Shown here: positions 38,533 to 50,123 of the stretch, in pieces
Layout of the letters: every line of letters begins with the position of its first letter
Numbering within the stretch: position 1 is the stretch's first letter
Assembly (NCBI GenBank): GCA_963695445.1
Contig: CAVOGV010000032.1
Span: 16,712 to 80,711, forward strand
DNA length: 64,000 nucleotides
Reading direction: 5' to 3'
Source: Thiohalocapsa sp963695445
GTDB taxonomy: Bacteria > Pseudomonadota > Gammaproteobacteria > Chromatiales > Chromatiaceae
Made by a program: the position numbers and the translations under genes
Notes under the pieces: model-generated
The model's input: the letters and a program-made list of their open reading frames with translations, nothing else
What the model was told of the DNA's origin: nothing
The model's database searches: none

Positions 38533-39800
38533 ATGATGATGAAGACACTAGGCCTGAGTGCTGTCCTGAGCGCTGCCTTGAGCGCGGGTCTGATCGGCCC
38601 GGCGCTGGCCGCGGAAGTTGAGGTTCTGCATTGGTGGACGTCCGGGGGCGAAGCCAAGTCCGTGGCCGAGTTGAAGAAGATGCTCGAGGCCAAGGGCGAT
38701 ACCTGGAAGGACTTCGCCGTCGCCGGGGGTGGCGGCGAGAGCGCGATGACGGTGCTGAAGTCTCGCGTCGTGTCCGGCAATCCGCCGACCGCCGCCCAGA
38801 TCAAGGGCCCGTCGATCCAGGAGTGGGGCGACGAGGGCGTACTGGCCAACCTCGACCCGGTCGCCGAGGCCGAGGGGTGGGACGAGTTGCTGCCCGGCGT
38901 CGTCTCGGAGGTAATGAAGTACGACGGTCACTACGTGGCGGTGCCGGTCAACGTGCACCGGGTGAACTGGCTATGGGTCAACCCGCAGGTCTTCGAGAAA
39001 TCCGGCGCGGAGATTCCCACCACCTGGGACGAGTTCTTCGTTGCGGCCGACAAGATCAAGGCGGCCGGTTTCACCCCCGTGGCCCATGGTGGTCAGCCCT
39101 GGCAGGACTCCACCATGTTCGAAGACGTGGTGCTAGGCGTCGGCGGGGTGGACTTTTACCGCAGCGCCTTTGTCGACCTGGACGCCGACGCGCTGAACAG
39201 CGACACCATGATCGAGGCGCTGGAGATCTTCAAGCGGATCAAGCAATACACCGACGAGGACGCCTCGGGCCGCGACTGGAATCTGGCCACCGCGATGGTC
39301 ATCAACGGCAAGGCCGGCATGCAGTTCATGGGGGACTGGGCCAAGGGTGAGTTCACCGCCGCCGGCCAGGTGCCGGGCAAGGACTACCTATGCGTGCCGG
39401 CCCCAGGCACCGACGAACGACTTCACCTTCAACATCGACAGCTTCGTGATGTTCAGCCTCTCCGGCGATGATGCCGGAAAGGGGCAAGAGAATCTGGCCG
39501 TGACCATCATGAGCCCGGAATTCCAGGAGATCTTCAATCTCAACAAGGGTTCCATTCCGGCCCGACTCGACGTCGCTATGGACAAGTTCGACGACTGCGC
39601 CAAGAACTCCAACCAGGACTTCATCAAGAGCGCGGAAGACAACACGCCTGGTTCCAAGCATGGCCCACGGCATGAGCACCTTCTCCTCCGTGCAGGGTGC
39701 CATCTTCGACGCGGTCACGCAGTTCTACAACGCCGATGGCATGACCGCCAAGGAAGCTGCCGCGAATATGGTCAGCGCGGTTCAGGCCGCCCGTTATTGA
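38533..39800 (+). CDS. gtsA: sugar (probably glucose) ABC transporter substrate-binding protein (frame breaks)
   Basis: The start is MMMKTLGLSAVLSAALSAGL (ATG 38533), with CCGGAGGAGG 10-19 bp upstream; a nearer ATG at 38524 would be too close to it. The signal peptide ends ALAA. Mature segments fit the glucose/mannose-binding GtsA class: EVEVLHWWTSGGEAKSVAEL, SAMTVLKSRVVSGNPPTAAQ, VPVNVHRVNWLWVNPQVFEK, AHGGQPWQDSTMFEDVVLGV, AMVINGKAGMQFMGDWAKGE. After a break near 39405 it continues NDFTFNIDSFVMFSL, SPEFQEIFNLNKGSIPARLD, and after another near 39655 MAHGMSTFSSVQGAIFDAVT to TGA 39800. Rebuilt length about 422. Glucose specificity is inferred from family resemblance and the neighbouring PTS. 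Confidence 0.85.
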
Positions 39801-39845
39801 AGGGTGAAGTCTGAAGTTTGAAGGGTGAAGTCCCGGGGGCATCGG

Positions 39846-39865
39846 CCGCGCCTTGGACGGCGCGG
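39846..39865 (+). other. stem-loop after the binding-protein gene
   Basis: CCGCGCC (39846-39852), loop TTGGAC, GGCGCGG (39859-39865). It lies 45 bp after the binding-protein stop, where many ABC operons carry a hairpin that keeps binding-protein mRNA abundant. Just upstream (39798-39833) the words TGAAGGGTGAAGTC occur twice, and a second hairpin CTCTCC-GGAGAG (39901-39917) precedes the permease gene. Confidence 0.55.
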
Positions 39866-39926
39866 TGGATGCCGGGCTGCCTCCTATCCGCTAATCGCAA
39901 CTCTCCTGCGGGGAGAGGGGGACATC

Positions 39927-40830
39927 ATGAGCCGTTCAGACCCGCGCGCTGGCGCTCGCACCTTGGAGGCATGGCTGCCCAAGCTGGTCGTGGCACCCAC
40001 CTTCGTGGCCGCACTGGTCTTCATCTATGGGTTCATCGCTTGGAACGCGGTGGCTGTCTCTGAGCGCCATCGCGCATGTTGCCCAAGTACGAGTGGGCCG
40101 GCCTGCTCCAGTATGAAAAGCTGTTCGCCAATGACCGCTGGTGGGTGGCAGCCGAGAACCTGATGATCTTCGGCGTGCTGTTCATCGTCATCTGCATGGC
40201 CCTGGGCCTGCTGCTGGCGATCCTGCTGGACCAGCGCGTGCGCGCCGAGGGCGCGATTCGCACCATCTACCTCTATCCGATGGCGCTGTCCTTCATCGTC
40301 ACCGGCACCGCCTGGAAGTGGATACTGAACCCGGAGCTGGGCCTTCGAACGCATGGTCCACGAGCTGGGCTGGACCAGCTTCAGCTTCGACTGGCTGGTG
40401 AACCCCGACATGGCGATCTATACGGTGGTGATCGCCGGGGTCTGGCAGGCCTCGGGCTTCGTCATGGCGCTGTTTCTGGCCGGGCTGCGCGGCATCGACG
40501 ACTCGATCATCAAGGCCGCCCAGGTCGATGGCGCGAGCCTGCCGACCATCTATCGGCGGATCATCATCCCGAGCCTGCGGCCGGTGTTCTTCAGTGCCTT
40601 CATCATCCTGACCCACATCGCCATCAAGAGCTTCGACCTGGTCATCGCGCTGACCGGCGGCGGCCCCGGCTTCGCCACCGATCTGCCGGCCACCTTCATG
40701 TACACCTTCGCCTTCACCCGCGACTCGATCGGTCTCGGCGCCGGCGGCGTCGATGATGATGCTGATGGCGGTCGTGGCGATCATCGTCCCCTACCTGTAT
40801 TCGGAACTGCGAGGCACTCGTCATGGCTGA
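39927..40830 (+). CDS. gtsB: sugar ABC transporter permease 1, GtsB type (frame breaks)
   Basis: Start MSRSDPRAGARTLEAWLPKL, then the first helix VVAPTFVAALVFIYGFIAWN. Breaks near 40060, 40345 and 40745 split the gene. The pieces join as MLPKYEWAGLLQYEKLFAND, LFIVICMALGLLLAILLDQR, FERMVHELGWTSFSFDWLVN, and the EAA loop IIKAAQVDGASLPTIYRRII. The end is MMMLMAVVAIIVPYLYSELR followed by GTRHG and TGA 40828-40830. Each break is compatible with one extra base. It forms the membrane channel with the next gene, which starts 8 bp before its stop. Confidence 0.83.
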
Positions 40831-41707
40831 TTCCATCGACCGTCACCGGCCCCGGTGCAATCGCCTCGGCCGGTCTGATCATCTACGCTCTGTTGCTGCT
40901 GGCTGCCTTCTATTTCCTGCTGCCGCTGTTCGTGATGATCACGACCTCGCTGAAGGCGCTGGACGAGATCCGCACCGGCGACCTGCTGTCACTGCCGTCG
41001 GAGCTCAACTTCGACGCCTGGGCCAAGGCCTGGGGGACCGCCTGTACCGGGGTCAGCTGCGACGGCCTGAACGGGTATTTCTGGAACTCGGTGCTGCTGG
41101 CCGTGCCCGCGGTGCTGATCTCGACCTTGATCGGCGCCTTGAACGGCTATGTGCTGACGCAGTGGCGCTTCCGCGGCAGCCAACCTGTTCTTCGGCCTGC
41201 TCATGATCGGCTCCATCATCCCGTTTCAGGTCGTGCTGCTGCCGATGGCCGCACGCTGGGATCATTGGGTCTGGCGGACTCGACTGCCGGGGCTGATTCT
41301 GGTGCACGTCGTCTATGGCCTGGCCTTCACCACGCTGTTCTTCCGCAACTTCTACGTGACCATTCCGGAGGAACTGGTCAAGGCGGCGAAGATCGACGGC
41401 GCCGGGTTCTGGACCATCTTCTCGCGCATCATCCTGCCGCTGTCGACGCCGATCATCGTGGTCTCCGTGATCTGGCAGTTCACCCAGATCTGGAACGACT
41501 TCCTGTTCGGCGTGGTGTATCTCGTCCGGCGACAGTCAGCCGATCACGGTGGCGCTGAACAACCTGGTCAACACCACCACCGGCGTCAAGGAATACAACG
41601 TGGATATGGCCGCCGCGATCATCGCCGCGCTGCCCACGCTGTTCGTCTACGTGGTGGCGGGCAAGTACTTCGTGCGCGGTCTCACGGCCGGGGCGGTCAA
41701 GGGTTAA
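40823..41707 (+). CDS. gtsC: sugar ABC transporter permease 2, GtsC type (frame breaks)
   Basis: ATG 40823 overlaps the end of gtsB. Rebuilt segments: MADSID, then ASAGLIIYALLLLAAFYFLL, LFVMITTSLKALDEIRTGDL, NSVLLAVPAVLISTLIGALN, LFFGLLMIGSIIPFQVVLLP. The EAA loop is ELVKAAKIDGAGFWTIFSRI, and the end is VYVVAGKYFVRGLTAGAVKG, the MalG-type C-terminus. Frame changes lie near 40850, 41185 and 41530, all +1. Six helices are expected. It is the partner of GtsB in the inner membrane. Confidence 0.83.
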
Positions 41708-41760
41708 GCGCAGGCGAGTCACCCATGCATGTCATTCGAACGCAACGGTCTAACGATACG

Positions 41761-42874
<1,114 letters not shown>

Positions 42875-42979
42875 TGGCGGGTCGCGGGCACAGTCAGCCG
42901 CAGCAAGCCTGAGTCCGCCGGGGTAGGCGAACTGTTCCAACAGCACGATGCGCCTCACGGAACATGACGAATGCCGGAG

Positions 42980-43693
42980 CTAATACTCCTGCCCCTGCGG
43001 ATGTACCGTCAACTCGTCGATCATCTGCGCGCCGGGCTGCTCGATGACGCTGACGATCAACGCCGCCAACTGATCCGGTTGCAGCGCGCCGAAGGCGTCT
43101 TGACTGCCCTCGACGGCACCGTTGAAGCAGGTGTCGATGACCCCGGGGTTGATCAGCGAGACCTTGACGCCGCGGGCCTTGACCTCCGTTGCGAGGCCCA
43201 GCGAGAAGCCGCGCAACGCAAACTTGGTGGCCGAGTAGACGACCATGTTCGGGATCGAGCGCGTGGCCAGGTCGGATGCGATGTTGACGATGTGCCCGCT
43301 GCCGCGCTCCAGCATCCCGGGCAGCAGGTGCTGGGTCAGGTGCACGACGCCGCGCAGATTCGCGTCGATGATGGCGTCGTGCTCGGTAAGGCTGTGCTCC
43401 AGGAAGGGCTTGTAGGAGCCGATACCGGCATTGTTGACCAGAACGTCGACACCTCCGCGGTCGTGGATGCGCTCTGCGGCGGCGGCGATGGCGCTGCTGT
43501 CGGCCAGGTCGCAGACGATGGCCTCGCAGGTCACGCCCTGCCCGCGCGCCTGCTCCGCCACCTCCGCGAGCTGCTCGGAGTTTCGCGCCAGCAGCAGGAG
43601 CCGGGCGCCGCGCCCGGCGAACACCAGCGCCAGTTGGCGGCCAAGGCCCCGGCTCGCGCCGGTAATAACCGCGGTTTTGCCTTTCAGCTTCAT
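42980..43693 (-). CDS. short-chain dehydrogenase/reductase
   Basis: 237 intact residues of the classical SDR fold. NAD(P)-binding TGASRGLGRQLALVFAGRGA (TGxxxGxG), NNAG at VDVLVNNAGIGSYKPF, catalytic Ser in GHIVNIASDLATRS, and the YxxxK pair YSATK. The Arg-rich turn ARNSEQLAEV after the second strand suggests NADPH. The substrate cannot be inferred. It lies against the direction of the sugar genes on both sides, so it is an independent unit. Confidence 0.88.
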   Translation of the reverse strand: MKLKGKTAVITGASRGLGRQLALVFAGRGARLLLLARNSEQLAEVAEQARGQGVTCEAIVCDLADSSAIAAAAERIHDRGGVDVLVNNAGIGSYKPFLEHSLTEHDAIIDANLRGVVHLTQHLLPGMLERGSGHIVNIASDLATRSIPNMVVYSATKFALRGFSLGLATEVKARGVKVSLINPGVIDTCFNGAVEGSQDAFGALQPDQLAALIVSVIEQPGAQMIDELTVHPQGQEY

Positions 43694-44228
43694 GATGGTC
43701 TCCTGGTGTCGTTGGACGGGATGGCGGGTTGGGAGTCAAGCCGGATTTGCTCGCGAGGCTCATCCAATGGCCTGATCCGGCTGGATGAATGACCTGTCAT
43801 GCTTGACGACCTGGAAGCTCTGTTTCGCGGTATCAAACCACAGCGGACTGCCTGCTCGCCACGGCCCGCCATCATGCGCGCAAACGCCGAGTCCTGTCGT
43901 TCCGGTCGCCGCCGCCGATACGCTGCGCTATGCTTGGCCCCGGATCGCCGATCGCAGTATCAACAGTGCGGCGGGTGCGGACTTCAGCGGTTGGATTGCG
44001 GAGGAGACTGATCGTCTTCAATACGGCTGGGCGTCGACCGTCGCGGCCTCCCGCTTCGGTGAGCGCCGTTTCAGGCCGGACATGCGGTGCAGCGAATCCA
44101 GTGACATCGCGGCCGCTGCGTCTCGGCTACACTTCGCCGCGGACTAAGCGCACCGCACCAACACACAAGCGCCGACCCAACGGCGCGGACAATCATCCCG
44201 ATTACCATCGGAACAGGAGGACATCGCG
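43694..44228. other. intergenic region before the EIIA-HPr-EI gene
   Basis: 535 bp. Open frames on both strands here (for example plus 43799-44011) have unconvincing composition and no family resemblance. The last 20 bp carry the ribosome site AGGAGGA (44215-44221) of the PTS gene. A regulatory gene broken beyond recognition cannot be excluded. Confidence 0.4.
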
Positions 44229-46777
44229 TTGGCTTCACTCATCCTGAAGGCGCCGCTCGACGGCGTCGTCGTGCCGCTGGAACAGGTTCCAGACCCGGTC
44301 TTCGCGCAGAAGATGGTCGGCGACGGCGCTGTCCATCGATCCGATCAGTCAGGTGCTGACGGCACCCTGCGACGGTCGCGTAACCCAACTGCACCGGGCC
44401 CATCATGCGGTCACGCTGACCACGGACGACGGCATCGAGGTGATGATGCACATCGGCCTCGACACCGTGAATCTGAAGGGCGAAGGCTTCGTCGCCAAGG
44501 TCGCGGAGGGCGATCAGGTCACGACCGGCGATCCGCTGATCGAATTCGACGCGGATTATCTGGCGACCCATGCCAAGAGCCTGCTGACCCAGATCCTGGT
44601 GACCAATATGGAGCGGGTGTCGTCGCTAGCGCCCGCCAGCGGCTCGGTCCGGGCCGGCAGCGACGACTTCCTGACCATCCAGACCATCGCTGATACCGGC
44701 GCCGACGGCCGAGGCCACGGGCCGCACCGTCAGCTCTCAGGCGATCCTGATCCCGAACGCCACCGGCCTGCACGCCCGCCCGGCGGCGGTGCTCGCGAAC
44801 CTGGCCAAGCGCTTCAAGTCCAAGTCCTGCTGACCCGCGGCGACGATCGAGGCCAACGCCAAGAGCGTGGTCTCCATCATGGGCCTGGAGATCGCGCAGA
44901 ACGACAAGGTGGTGATCGTCGCCACCGGGCCGGATGCGGACGCGGCCATCGCCGCCATCGCGCCGCAGCTCGCCGCCGGACTCGGCGACGAGGGCGCGGC
45001 GCCCGCTCCGGCGCCGGCGACCACCGAGGCGGACCCGCGCCAATGCACCGGCGCCGCGACCGCGCTCGGATGATCCCAACGTGCTGCTCGGCGTCGCCGC
45101 GTCGCCGGGGCTCGGCGTCGGCCGGGTGTTCCAGTTGCGCCGCGACGAGATCGATGTTCCCGAAGCGGCGGACGGCGAGCCCCGTGTCGAGCGCCGTCGC
45201 CTGGAGGACGCCGTCGAGCGGGCCAAGAACGAGCTGGAGTCGCTGCAGACGGAGCTGCGCGCCAAGGCGGACCCGGCCAAGGCCGCCATCTTCGCCGCCC
45301 ATCAGGAATTGCTCGAAGACCCGGACCTGATGGAGATCGCCGAGAGCGCCATCGCCAAGGGCAAGTCCGCGGCCTTCGCCTGGCAACGCGCCTACAGCAC
45401 CCACGCCGATCGGCTGTCGAAGCTCAAGAACGAGATCATGGCCGGGCGCGCCGTGGACCTGCGCGATGTCGGTCGCCGCGTGCTCGGCATCCTGACCAAT
45501 CATCCCACCGAAGAGCCCGAGATCCCGGCCGACAGCATCCTCATCGCCGAGGAGATGTCGCCGTCCGACACCGCCAAGCTCGACCCGACACGGGTGCTCG
45601 GCTTCGCCACCGTCGGCGGCGGCGCCACCTCCCATGTCGCCATCCTGGCCCGCTCGCTGGACATCCCGGCGGTGGCCGGCATCGAGCCGCGCGCGCTGGA
45701 CCTGGCCAACGGCACCCAGGTGATCCTGGACGGCGGCACGGGCCGGACTGCGCATCGATCCGGACCCGGCCGAGGTCGACCGCATCCTGACGCTGAAGCA
45801 CAAACTGGCCGAGAAGAAACAGGCGGACCTGGCCGCGGCGCATGAGCCGGCGACCACCACCGACGGCCATCGCGTGGAGGTGGTCGCCAACATCGGCGGT
45901 CTCGACGACGCCAAGCAGTCCGTGACCCTCGGCGGCGAGGGCGTCGGCCTGCTGCGCTCCGAGTTCCTGTATCTGGAGCGCCAGAGCGCACCCACCGAAG
46001 ACGAGCAGACGCAGATCTACGCCGACATCGCCACGGCGCTGGACGGTCGGCCGATGATCATCCGCACGCTCGACGTCGGCGGCGACAAGCCGCTGCCCTA
46101 CCTGCCGATGCCGCGCGAGGAGAACCCCTTCCTCGGCATCCGCGGCGTGCGCATCGGGCTGGAGAAGCCGGAGCTGCTGCGCACCCAGGTGCGCGCCATC
46201 CTGCGCGCGGCCAAGGGCCATAAGCTGCGCATGATGTTCCCGATGATCGCGACCATCGACGAGATCCGCTCGGTGAAGGGCCTGGTCGATGGAAGAGCGC
46301 GCCAAGGTGCCCGACGCCGATCAGGCGGAGAACGCGGTCGAACTCGGCATCATGGTGGAGGTGCCGTCGACCGCGGTGATGGCCCGGCAGTTCGCAAAGG
46401 AGGTCGACTTCTTCTCCATCGGCACCAACGACCTGACCCAGTACACCCTGGCCATGGACCGCGGCCACCCGAAGCTCGGCGCCAAGGCCGACGCGATGAA
46501 CCCGGCCGTGCTGCGGCTGATCAAGCAGACCGTCGACGGCGCCCATGCCGAGGGCAAATGGGTCGGCGTCTGCGGCGGCATCGCCAGCGACCCGCAGGCG
46601 GTCGCGATCCTGGTCGGCATCGGCGTCGATGAGCTGTCCGTCAGCGTCCCGGCCATCCCGGCGGTCAAGGCCGAGGTGCGCACGCGCTCACTCGCCGAGT
46701 GCCAGGCCCTGGCCGAAAAGGCCCTGGCCTGCGACACCGCCGCGGAAGTCCGCGCGCTTGTGCCCACCGAGTACTGA
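44229..46777 (+). CDS. PTS multiphosphoryl transfer protein: EIIA(Glc)-HPr-EI fusion (several frame breaks)
   Basis: One gene encodes all three soluble PTS steps. It starts at TTG 44229 with AGGAGGA 8-14 bp upstream (MASLILKAPLDGVVVPLEQV). EIIA-Glc domain: HHAVTLTTDDGIEVMMHIGL with both active-site His, then DTVNLKGEGF. HPr domain: SQAILIPNATGLHARPAAVL with the phospho-His in LHARPA, then AKSVVSIMGLEIAQ. EI domain: LLGVAASPGLGVGRVFQLRR, phospho-His in GGGATSHVAILARSLDIPAV, DVGGDKPLPYLPMPREENPF, SIGTNDLTQYTLAMDRGHP, and the reactive Cys in WVGVCGGIASDPQAVAILVG. Phosphate passes PEP-EI-HPr-EIIA and on to the EIICB encoded 32 bp downstream. Six or so frame changes occur; extra bases are clear at 44328 and 45747. 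Expected length about 845. Confidence 0.9.
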
Positions 46778-46809
46778 TCCCAGCGAGTACTGATCAAGGA
46801 GATGCCACG

Positions 46810-48915
46810 ATGAATCTGAAAGCAACCTGGGACGGCGCCTTCGCCAACCTGCAAAAGATCGGCAAGGCACTGATGCTGCCGGTCTCGGTCCTGCCGGTGG
46901 CGGGCATCCTGCTCGGCGTCGGCAGTTCCATCGCCGGCGCCGACGATCTCGCCCCCTGGCTGATCAAGATCGGCGAGATCATGGCCGCCTCCGGCGGCGC
47001 GGTCTTCACCATCCTGCCGCTGATCTTCGCCATCGGCGTCGTGCTCGGCTTCACCAAGAACGACGGCGTCGCGGCCATGGCCGCGACGGTCGGCTATTTC
47101 GTCCTGATCGCCGCGCTCGGCGTCATCGGGCTGATGTTCATCGACTGGATGGCGCCGGCCGAACCCTTGGGGCTCAAGGACGGCAACAGCGCCTATGTCG
47201 AATACGACGCCGCCCGCGAACGCTTCATCTGCCTCGATGCCCAGGGACGCACCCTGAGCAAGGTCCGGCTCGAAGAAGTTGCGTCCGACGGCGGCGAGGT
47301 CGCAGCATCAGCTGCGGCGACGGCGATGCTGCCGTGGTGGTGCCGTTCTCGATCCAAGAGGTGGAGGAAGGCGGCGGCGCGCTGGCAATGTATCAGGACA
47401 GCACCGGCAACGCGGTGCCCTTCCCGGTCGCCAAGAGTCGCGCCGAGATCAAGAAGATCTTCGGCATCGAATCCATCGACACCGGCGTCTTCGGCGGCAT
47501 CCTGATCGGCCTCATCGCCGCCGGGCTATTCAACCGCTATTACCGCATCCAGCTGCCGGCCTATCTCGGCTTCTTCGCCGGCAAGCGCTTCGTGCCGATC
47601 GTCGTCTCGTTCGCGGCCATCGGGCTGGCGGCGATCCTGGCGGTGATCTGGCCGCCCATCGGCGGCGCCATCCGCACCTTCGGCGACTGGGCCGCCTACG
47701 GCAACCCAGCCGCGGCGGTGACCATCTACGGCGTCGTCGAGCGCATGCTGCTGCCCTTCGGCCTGCATCACATCTGGAACGTGCCCTTCTTCTTCGAGGT
47801 CGGCACCTACATCGACCCGGATACCGGCGAGGCCGTGCACGGTGTGCTCAGCCGCTTCTTCGCCGGCGACTACGAGGCGGCCATCCTCGGCGGCGGCTTC
47901 GTGTTCAAGATGTTCGGCCTGCCCGCGGCGGCGCTGGCCATCTATCACACGGCCAAGCCGGAGAACAAGGCGCGCGTGGCCGGCATCATGGGCTCCGCGG
48001 CGCTGACCTCGTTCCTGACCGGCATCACCGAGCCGCTGGAATTCGCCTTCCTGTTCGTCGCGCCCTTGCTGTACGCGGCCCATGCGGTCCTGGTCGGCAT
48101 CGCCTATCTGGTCACCTACCTGCTCGACGCTCGGCTCGGCTACAGCTTCAGCCACGGCTTCATCGACTATGCGCTGTACTGGGTCAACAACATCAAACCC
48201 TGGATCATCCTGATCCTGGGGCCGATCTTTGCGCTGGTCTACTACGTCGTCTTCCGCACGCTGATCCTGAAGCTCGACCTGAAGACACCGGGCCGCGAGG
48301 AGGCGGTCGCAGATGCCGAAAACTTCAAGGACATCATCGCCGACGACTACGCCAAGGAGCTGGTGCTGGCCTTCGGTGGCAAGAGCAACATCGCCGGGCT
48401 GGATGCCTGCATCACGCGCCTGCGCGTGGAGGTGAGCGGACATCGGCAAGGCCAACCCGGACAAGCTCAAGGCCATGGGCGCCGCCGGCGTGGTCATCGT
48501 CGGCAACAACATGCAGGCCATCTTCGGACCCAAGTCCGACAACCTGAAGACCGACATGGAAGAGTACCTGGCCCACGCCGGCCCCGAGGCGGAACTGCCG
48601 GAAGGCGCCGCGGCACCCAAGGTCAGCTACAAGGCCGACGAGCTCCGTCCCCGCGCCCGCGATCCGCTGGCACCGGAGAAGGCCCGCGCCATCCTCGCGG
48701 CGCTGGGCGGTGCGGAAAACGTCCAGCAGACCGAGTCCGCGGCCGAGACGCGCCTGCGCGTCGCGGTCGGCGACGGCACCAAGCTGGATGAGACCGCGTT
48801 GACGGCGGCGGGCGTGCAGGGAATCCTGCGCCTGCCCGACAACGTGCTGCACCTGATCGTCGGACTCAATGCCGATCAGTACGCGGCGGAGATGAAGGCT
48901 GCGATGGCGGGTTGA
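46810..48915 (+). CDS. ptsG: PTS glucose-type permease EIICB with extra C-terminal EIIB-like domain (frame breaks)
   Basis: Start MNLKATWDGAFANLQKIGKA with a GGAGATG ribosome site. EIIC core: LMLPVSVLPVAGILLGVGSS, FAIGVVLGFTKNDGVAAMAA, TGVFGGILIGLIAAGLFNRY, YRIQLPAYLGFFAGKRFVPI, LLPFGLHHIWNVPFFFEVGT and the substrate motif LTSFLTGITEPLEF, matching E. coli PtsG. First EIIB: GLDACITRLRVEV with the phospho-Cys, then AMGAAGVVIVGNNMQAIFGP. Two oddities: about 80 residues (47150-47450) inserted between early helices, and a second EIIB-like domain at the end where the Cys segment reads QQTESAAETRLRVAVGD, without Cys. Frame breaks lie near 47300 and 48435. Glucose is the likely substrate by sequence resemblance; N-acetylglucosamine is less likely. 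Confidence 0.9.
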
Positions 48916-48947
48916 GGTGCGCTTAGGCGTCCGCCAGCGGGCGCCGC

Positions 48948-49337
48948 TCAGCTGCGGGCATGCTCGGAGGCGCGGCGGACCTGCTCCGCGGTCGGTCGCA
49001 CGCCCGTGTAGAGGGCGAACTGTTCCACCGCCTGCAAGGTGACCACCTCGGCCCCGGTGATGACGGGCTTGCCCGCCGCCCTGGCATATTGGATGAGCGG
49101 CGTTTCGGGCGGCACGGCAACCACGTCGAGCACCACCTCAGCCTGATCGATGACCGCTGGGTCGCAGGCCAAGGTTGTGGCTTGCGGGCCACCGATCATG
49201 CCAATGGGCGTCGCGTTGATCAGGAGGCCGGGCCGGGCATCGCCAAGCTCGCTCCGCCACTCGTAGCCGTTGACCTGCGCCAGCGGTCTGCCCGTGGTCT
49301 CGTTACGGGCCAGGATGACGCCGTCGCGGAAGCCTGT
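48948..49337 (-). pseudogene. C-terminal fragment of a shikimate dehydrogenase-like (AroE) gene
   Basis: The minus strand encodes TGFRDGVILARNETTGRPLA, then LGDARPGLLINATPIGMIGG, VIDQAEVVLDVVAVPPETPL, AGKPVITGAEVVTLQAVEQF and a normal-looking end. These are the Rossmann half and C-terminus of AroE-family proteins (INATPxGM and the PxxTPL segment are diagnostic). Everything N-terminal of the first Rossmann strands is missing: the frame upstream of 49337 becomes nonsense and soon meets the end of the kdpE-like gene at 49415. It is a truncated copy, so the cell must rely on another aroE. Confidence 0.72.
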
Positions 49338-49414
49338 GTTCCCATTCGACTTGGAATTTCGGCTGGCCCAAAACCGAAAACGTCGTTGCGATGGCGGTCC
49401 ATTCTGGAAACCGC

Positions 49415-50123
49415 TCAAATGTCCGCGCCGATGAACCGATAACCAACGCCGGGCTCCGTGCGCAGGTAACGCGGATCATTGGGGTCATCACCGAGCTTCT
49501 GCCTGAGCTTGCCGATGACGATGCGCAGATAGTGGGTATCCTCGACATGCGTTGGCCCCCAGATTTGACGCAAGAGCTGCGATTGCGTCACGACGCGCCC
49601 GGAATGACCGATCAGCGCTGCCCAGCACGGCGAACTCCTTACGCGTGAGATGGACCGGAGCCCCGTTCCGGCTGACCAGCCGCCGACCGAGATCGACGGT
49701 CAAGTGGCCGTCGGTGAAAACGGTTTCGCCCGTCGCCGTCGGCTCGGGCTGCGCGCGCAGCAGGTTCCGCACGCGCGCTAGAAACTCCTGGATGCCAAAG
49801 GGCTTGGTGACATAGTCGTTGGCGCCGCTGTCCAAGGTCAGCACCTTCTCGGTCTCACTGTCGCGGACCGAAAGGACGATGACGGGCACCGATGACTTGG
49901 CCCGAAGCTCTGCAAGTAGGGTCTTGCCGTCGGCGTCCGGCAGGCCGAGGTCGAGTACGATGAGGTCGGGGGTCTGGGCCATCGCAACACGGATACCCTC
50001 GGCGGCACTCGCTGCTTCCGCAACCGCGTACCCCTGACTCTTCAGGCTGATCCGCAGGAAACGACGGATCTGCGGTTCGTCGTCGATGATCAGGATCTGC
50101 GCATCAGCGCCAGCATCATTCAT
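49415..50123 (-). CDS. OmpR-family response regulator, KdpE-like (frame break)
   Basis: ATG 50123 (MNDAGADAQILIIDDEPQIR) overlaps the upstream kinase gene by 4 bp. The receiver domain has acidic D14/D15, phospho-acceptor D58 in LIVLDLGLPDADG, and the Lys in NDYVTKPFGIQEFL. The DNA-binding winged helix begins LTVDLGRRLVSRNGAPVHLT, breaks after EFAVLG, and continues one frame on with ALIGHSGRVVTQSQLLRQIW, GPTHVEDTHYLRIVIGKLRQ and the end RYLRTEPGVGYRFIGADI (stop at 49415-49417). This matches KdpE closely. The break is an extra T on the plus strand at 49619 (CAGCGCTGCCCAG). It probably regulates the trkH operon in response to K+ or osmotic state. Confidence 0.88.

Noticed and set aside
43785..44147. 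Plus-strand frame upstream of the PTS gene as a regulator
   Set aside because: No helix-turn-helix or other family pattern, and no ribosome site; composition is not protein-like.
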